From contig JAPZUD010000008.1 of NCBI GenBank assembly GCA_027533425.1, positions 1-64,000 of the forward strand: 64,000 nt of DNA, written 5' to 3'. The position numbers were made by a program, and so were the translations under genes. Shown here piece by piece: positions 59,401 to 64,000 of this stretch (the stretch's first letter is position 1; every line of letters begins with the position of its first letter). The DNA comes from Beijerinckiaceae bacterium. GTDB lineage: Bacteria > Pseudomonadota > Alphaproteobacteria > Rhizobiales > Beijerinckiaceae. The notes below the pieces were generated by a model. It was not told the origin of the DNA. It worked only from the letters and a program-made list of their open reading frames with translations, and did no database searches.

Positions 59401-59435
59401 GGGGTACGCAGCTGGGGTACGCAATGGGGACGCAG
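59401..59435 (+). repeat. Right iteron triplet GGGGTACGCA / GGGGTACGCAA / GGGGACGCAG
   Basis: Starts at 59401, 59414, 59426; same spacing and orientation as 50046-50080. Confidence 0.85.
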
Positions 59436-59485
59436 AGGCCAAAAACTGGCCTCTAAGTCATTGAAAAATATGGATGAAAAGAAGG

Positions 59486-59570
59486 TGGTGGGGGAAGCAG
59501 GACTCGAACCTGCGAAGGCTTAGCCAGCGGATTTACAGTCCGCCCCCTTTGCCGCTCGGGACATTCCCCC
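59486..59570 (-). tRNA. tRNA-Tyr (anticodon GTA), CCA encoded
   Basis: GGGGGAATGTCCCGAGCGGCAAAGGGGGCGGACTGTAAATCCGCTGGCTAAGCCTTCGCAGGTTCGAGTCCTGCTTCCCCCACCA on minus strand, long variable arm. Confidence 0.98.
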
Positions 59571-59818
59571 ACGAACGCGGTACCTCGGTTTCCCGAGCGC
59601 GAGGCCGCGTTATGATCAAGCCGTCCCGGTGTGTCAACGGAAGAAAGCAGCCGGTGGCCGAGAAATTTGGCGGATGAAACGCGGGGCAGGAGCGGAATGC
59701 CGGAACGAACGGCCCGGCCGGGCAGGTCCCCGCAAGCGGAACAATCGACAAGTCGGCGGCAAACGCCTATCCCGGCAGGCCTCACGCTGAATCCGGGGCC
59801 ACCCGGGAAGGAAAGAAC

Positions 59819-60676
59819 ATGAAATCGCCCTATCGGCGCTCTGGCCAGAAGGATGGCGGCCAACGCCCCCTCCCCGCAACCGGTCCGGATGACGCAGCCC
59901 CGAAGCGCTTCAAGGACAAGTCGCGCTTCGCGCCAAAGCCGAAGAAGGAAAAGCCGAAGCCGCCCGAGGATTGCGACGTGCTCTATGGCATTCACAGCGT
60001 CCATGAGGCCCTGGCCAACCCGGCCCGCAAGCATCATCGCCTGCTTGCCACGGAGAACGGCCTCCTGCGCCTCAGCGAGGATCTGACGCTGCCGATCCAG
60101 GCCGAAGTGGTGAAACCGGACGCGATCAACGCGCTGCTCCCGGCCGATGCCGTGCATCAGGGCGTCTATCTCGAGACCTTCCGGCTGCCGCTGATGCGGC
60201 TCGAGGCCGTCCCGCAGGACAGGATCATCGTGGCGCTCGACCAGGTCACCGATCCGCATAACGTCGGCGCGATCCTGCGCAGCGCCGCGGCCTTCGGCGT
60301 GGGCGCCCTCCTCACCACCTTCCGGAACAGCCCCGAAGTCAGCGGCGTCCTCGCCAAGGCGGCTTCCGGCGCGCTGGAGCATGTGCCCATCGTCGGCGTC
60401 ACCAATCTCGGCAGGGCCCTCGCAAGCCTGCAGGAGGAAGGATTCCTGCTGGTCGGTCTTGATTCCGAGGCCACGGAAGAATTCCATGACCTGCCACTCC
60501 GCATGCCGCTGGTCCTCGTGCTCGGCGCCGAAGGCAAGGGCCTGCGCCAGTCGACGCGCGCGCTCTGCAACCACCTGGCCCGGCTGGAACTGCCCGGCGC
60601 GATCCGCAGCCTCAATGTCTCGAATGCCGCGGCGATCAGTCTCTATGCCGTCTCGCGCGGGCTGAAGGGCGGCTGA
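59819..60676 (+). CDS. rlmB: 23S rRNA (guanosine-2'-O-)-methyltransferase, SpoU/TrmH family
   Basis: CDVLYGIHSVHEALANPARKHHRLLATENGL; ALDQVTDPHNVGAILRSAAAFGVGALL; LGAEGKGL; SLNVSNAAAISLYAVSR. Confidence 0.93.
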   Translation: MKSPYRRSGQKDGGQRPLPATGPDDAAPKRFKDKSRFAPKPKKEKPKPPEDCDVLYGIHSVHEALANPARKHHRLLATENGLLRLSEDLTLPIQAEVVKPDAINALLPADAVHQGVYLETFRLPLMRLEAVPQDRIIVALDQVTDPHNVGAILRSAAAFGVGALLTTFRNSPEVSGVLAKAASGALEHVPIVGVTNLGRALASLQEEGFLLVGLDSEATEEFHDLPLRMPLVLVLGAEGKGLRQSTRALCNHLARLELPGAIRSLNVSNAAAISLYAVSRGLKGG

Positions 60677-60724
60677 GCCCGCCCCTTCCCGGCCCGCACC
60701 CGGCTGATTGGCCCCGTCTCTGAC

Positions 60725-60752
60725 AAAAAAGCCCCGCCGTCTCCGGCGGGGC
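60725..60752 (-). terminator. Rho-independent terminator for the MFS gene
   Basis: AAAAAA then GCCCCGCCG-TCTC-CGGCGGGGC on plus strand, i.e. hairpin + T6 on minus strand. Confidence 0.85.
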
Positions 60753-60799
60753 TCCAGGGAAGGTTGTCGGGAGGGACAACCTTTGGGGCTGTTGGACCC

Positions 60800-62479
60800 T
60801 TAGCGGTTCTCGACCGTGTAGATGTCCCGGTCCTTCGTTTCCTTCACGAAGAACAGGCCGATCACGAAGGTGCCGAGCGCCACAACCACCGGATACCAGA
60901 GGCCGTAATAGATATCGCCGGTCGCCGCGACCATCGCGAAGGAGGTCGGAGGCAGGAAGCCGCCGAACCAGCCATTGCCGATATGGTAGGGCAGCGACAT
61001 CGCGGTATAGCGGATGCGGGTCGGGAAGAACTCGACCAGGGCCGCCGCGATCGGGCCGTAAACCGCCGTCACGTAGAGGACCATGACGGTCAGGATCGCG
61101 ATCACGCTCCACGCCTGCATGGTGGCCGGGATAACGCCATTCAGCTTGACGATCGACGGATCGCCGGCCTTCGGATAGCCCGCCTCGACCGCCGCCGCCG
61201 TAAAGGCCGCGATATTGGCCGGGATGGCGGCGGCAATCGCCACATCCTTGCCCGCCATCACGACCTTGGCCGTGGTGCCGGCCGGGGCCGGGGTGAAGTC
61301 ATACTTCACGGCGGCGCGGGCCAGGGCCACGCGGGCCACGTCGCACGGCGCGGTGAAGGTGCGGATGCCGACCGGGTCGATCACGTTGCCGCAGGTGGCA
61401 GGATCGGCAACGACCTGCACCTTGATGGTCTTGATCGCCTGGTCGAGCTTCGGGTTGGCCACCTGCGTCATCGCCTGGAAAAGCGGGAAGAAGGTGAGCG
61501 CCGCCACGAGGCAGCCGCCGAGAATGACCGGCTTGCGGCCGATCCTGTCCGACAGCGAGCCGAAGAAGATGAAGCCGCCGGTGCCGAGGATGAGCGACCA
61601 GGCCACCAGCACGTTGGCCGTGAACAGGTCAACCTTGAGGATGCTCTGCAGGAAGAACAGGGCGTAGAACTGGCCAGTATACCAGACCACGGCCTGGCCG
61701 GCGACGAGGCCGAGCAGGGCGATGATCACGACCTTGAGGTTTTTCCACTCCCCGAAGGCTTCCGAGAGCGGTGCCTTGGACTGCGTGCCTTCTTCCTTCA
61801 TCTTCTTGAAGGCCGGGCTTTCCTGCATCTGCAGGCGGATCCAGACCGAGATGGCGAGCAGGAAGATCGAGCCGAGGAACGGAATGCGCCAGCCGTAATC
61901 GGCGAAGTCCTTCTCGCCCAGATACAGGCGCAGCGACAGGATCACGACCAGCGAGAGCAGCAGGCCGAGCGTCGCCGTGGTCTGGATCCACGAGGTGTAG
62001 AACCCGCGCCGGCCCACCGGGGCATGTTCGGCCACATACACGGCCGCACCGCCATATTCACCGCCGAGCGCCAGGCCCTGCAGCATGCGCAGGATGATGA
62101 GGATGACCGGGGCCACCCAGCCGATCGTCGAATAGGACGGCAGCAGGCCGACTGCGAAGGTCGAGATGCCCATGATCAGGATGGTGACAAGGAAGGTCTG
62201 CTTGCGGCCGATCAGGTCGCCGAGACGACCGAAGAACAGCGCGCCGAACGGACGCACGAGGAAGCCCGCCGCGAAGGCCAGCAGCGCGAAGACGTTCCGG
62301 GTCGACTGGTCGAAGGACGAGAAGAACTGCGCCCCGATCATCACGGCCAGCGCGCCGTAAAGGTAGAAATCATACCATTCGAAAACGGTACCCAGCGAAG
62401 AGGCCAGGATGACCTTCTTCTCTTCTTTCGTCATCGGTCGGACGTCGCGACCGGCCTGGACGGCTTGTGCCTGTGCCAT
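60800..62479 (-). CDS. MFS transporter, metabolite:H+ symporter (MHS) type with internal insertion
   Basis: VILASSLGTVFEWYDFYLYGALAVMIGAQFF; GRLGDLIGRKQTFL; long soluble segment between the later TM helices. Confidence 0.9.
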   Translation of the reverse strand: MAQAQAVQAGRDVRPMTKEEKKVILASSLGTVFEWYDFYLYGALAVMIGAQFFSSFDQSTRNVFALLAFAAGFLVRPFGALFFGRLGDLIGRKQTFLVTILIMGISTFAVGLLPSYSTIGWVAPVILIILRMLQGLALGGEYGGAAVYVAEHAPVGRRGFYTSWIQTTATLGLLLSLVVILSLRLYLGEKDFADYGWRIPFLGSIFLLAISVWIRLQMQESPAFKKMKEEGTQSKAPLSEAFGEWKNLKVVIIALLGLVAGQAVVWYTGQFYALFFLQSILKVDLFTANVLVAWSLILGTGGFIFFGSLSDRIGRKPVILGGCLVAALTFFPLFQAMTQVANPKLDQAIKTIKVQVVADPATCGNVIDPVGIRTFTAPCDVARVALARAAVKYDFTPAPAGTTAKVVMAGKDVAIAAAIPANIAAFTAAAVEAGYPKAGDPSIVKLNGVIPATMQAWSVIAILTVMVLYVTAVYGPIAAALVEFFPTRIRYTAMSLPYHIGNGWFGGFLPPTSFAMVAATGDIYYGLWYPVVVALGTFVIGLFFVKETKDRDIYTVENR

Positions 62480-62839
62480 GGGCGTTCTCCTGAACTTGTG
62501 CGGCATCGAATTCAGGACCGGACAGACAAAAAGCCGCCCTGCCCCGGACGAGCCGGAGTTGGCGGGGTCTTGCTGGTGCAGGCGACCCGGTTCGATGTTG
62601 TCATTGAAGCGGCGGCATGCGCCCCCACTGCGCCGTGTGTAGGCTTCACGAGGCCTTAACCCCAGCGCGCAATTCGGCTGATAGACCAAGGTCGGGAGTC
62701 TTTCGTCGGAACCGGCGGCGGGCCGGGCCTCCGCGATACAGAGGCACAGCGCGGAGGGCCCTTGCCGGCGATCGCCATTCGCGACCATGCACGCAAAGAC
62801 ATTGCCAGCGCCGGCCAAATCGGGAATAGGAAAAGCCGC

Positions 62840-62914
<75 letters not shown>

Positions 62915-63037
62915 AACTCTCGTCCGCAGACGTCCTCTGCCGACCGTAAACATCTGAAAAACCGATATAAATCAATGATTATGTGTCCGCAGACGTCTGC
63001 GGGCGTCCATTTCCGTGCGCTTGAAGCCAACAGATTT

Positions 63038-63101
63038 GTTGGTATCGTCGTTGGTATCGGAGCCCATACCAACAGGGCGATACCAACAAACGGATACCAA
63101 C
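63038..63101. repeat. Five iterons related to GTTGGTATCG (2 forward, 3 inverted) upstream of the second integrase
   Basis: 63038-63047, 63050-63059 forward; 63064-63073, 63078-63087, 63092-63101 inverted; the inverted set has a 14-bp period. Confidence 0.85.
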
Positions 63102-64000
63102 ATGGCGCTGACCGACGTCGAAATTCGTTCCGCCAAACCGAGAGATTCGATCTACAAGCTGTCCGACGCCCAGGGCCTTCAGCTTTGGGTGATGCCGAAC
63201 GGGTCGAAACTTTGGCGATTGGCTTACCGGTTTGGAGGCAAGCAGAAGCCTCTTGCCATCGGCACTTATCCGGCAGTCAGCCTTTTCGAGGCCCGCAAGA
63301 AGCGCGACGAGGCCAAAGCGCTGTTGGCCTCGGGAGTGGACCCAGGCCAACAGAAGAAGCTCGACAAGCTCACCAAGGCCATCAGCACCGCGACCACCTT
63401 CCAAGCCGTGGCGGAGGAATTCATCGACAAGAAGATCCGCGAGCGAAAGGCGGACACGACCATCTCGAAAAACCGCTACTACCTCGAACTGGCCTATCCG
63501 TTTATCGGCACGCGCCCCGTTGCGGAGATCAAGGCGGCAGAGGTGCTGGCTGTCCTGAAGCATCTGGAGCGGCGCGGCACGCTGGAAACTGCCAAGCGCG
63601 TGCGGGCGACCATCGGCGCCGTGATCCGCTATGCCATTGCCACCACCCGGGCGGAGAGCGACCCCACCACCGCGCTTGCCGGCGCCATCGTCGCGCCTCA
63701 CGTCAAGCACCGCGCCGCGATCCTCGATCCGGTGGCCTTCGGAGGCCTGCTGCGGGCGATTGATTCCTACGATGGGCAACCGACCACCAAGGCAGCCCTC
63801 AACCTCCTGGCGCTTCTTTTCCCCCGACCGGGAGAACTCCGGCAGGCAAGCTGGCGGGAATTTGACCTTCGGAACCGGATCTGGATCATCCCGGCTGCCC
63901 GGACCAAGATGCGACGCGAGCATGAGGTGCCGCTGCCCCGGCAGGCGGTTGAAATCCTCGAATCGCTCCGCCTGATCGTCGGCCGGAGTGAATTGCTGTT
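63102..64000 (+). CDS. P4-type tyrosine integrase (DUF4102 arm-binding domain), truncated by window end
   Basis: MALTDVEIRSAKPRDSIYKLSDAQGLQLWVMPNGSKLWRLAYRFGGKQKPLAIGTYPAVSLFEARKKRDEAKALLASGVDPG.... Confidence 0.94.
   Translation, partial: MALTDVEIRSAKPRDSIYKLSDAQGLQLWVMPNGSKLWRLAYRFGGKQKPLAIGTYPAVSLFEARKKRDEAKALLASGVDPGQQKKLDKLTKAISTATTFQAVAEEFIDKKIRERKADTTISKNRYYLELAYPFIGTRPVAEIKAAEVLAVLKHLERRGTLETAKRVRATIGAVIRYAIATTRAESDPTTALAGAIVAPHVKHRAAILDPVAFGGLLRAIDSYDGQPTTKAALNLLALLFPRPGELRQASWREFDLRNRIWIIPAARTKMRREHEVPLPRQAVEILESLRLIVGRSELL

Larger units (their letters stand above)
49964..59503. mobile_element. Integrative element inserted in tRNA-Tyr (att repeat to att repeat)
   Basis: 19-bp direct repeat GTGGTGGGGGAAGCAGGAC at 49964-49982 and 59485-59503; the right copy is the tRNA-Tyr 3' end; tyrosine integrase starts ~110 bp inside the left copy. 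Confidence 0.9.

Noticed and set aside
60764-62659. 631-aa plus-strand ORF
   Set aside because: Antisense of the MFS transporter; same shadow-ORF composition.
62975-63763. 262-aa ORF covering the second integrase
   Set aside because: Wrong frame; the integrase frame starting at 63102 is open to the window end and has clear P4-integrase motifs.

Overview
This is a high-GC alphaproteobacterial-type chromosome segment. Most of it is ordinary catabolic and transport core: tuf start, an FAD reductase, phnM, a sulfate ABC operon, tartrate dehydrogenase, a TTT (tctCBA) operon, purU, acuI, a Na+/solute symporter with DUF4212 partner, a fatty-acid oxidation MFE, a photolyase-like protein, vanAB, a MetE-like protein, a liv ABC operon, ligAB, a TRAP operon with uxuA, and rlmB. 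There are three tRNA genes: Gly-TCC, Tyr-GTA and Thr-TGT. Two accessory regions stand out. The first is a ~9.5-kb integrative element (about 49964-59503), bounded by a 19-bp direct repeat of the tRNA-Tyr 3' end. It carries a tyrosine integrase near one end, matching triplets of GGGGTACGCA-type iterons at both ends, an AT-rich ATPase + DUF4435/TOPRIM-like pair resembling the PARIS (AriA/AriB) anti-phage system, a serine recombinase, and a module of unknown genes ending in a putative minimal family-A (TV-Pol-like) polymerase. The second is a P4-type integrase starting just after tRNA-Thr and running off the window, preceded by five copies of a TTGGTATCG iteron. A separate unusual structure is three exact-period 113-bp tandem repeats abutting the 3' end of tRNA-Gly, each with a direct 26-nt copy of the tRNA 3' end and an inverted 14-nt T-arm copy. 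All family calls are from reading translated ORFs by eye; no database search was run.
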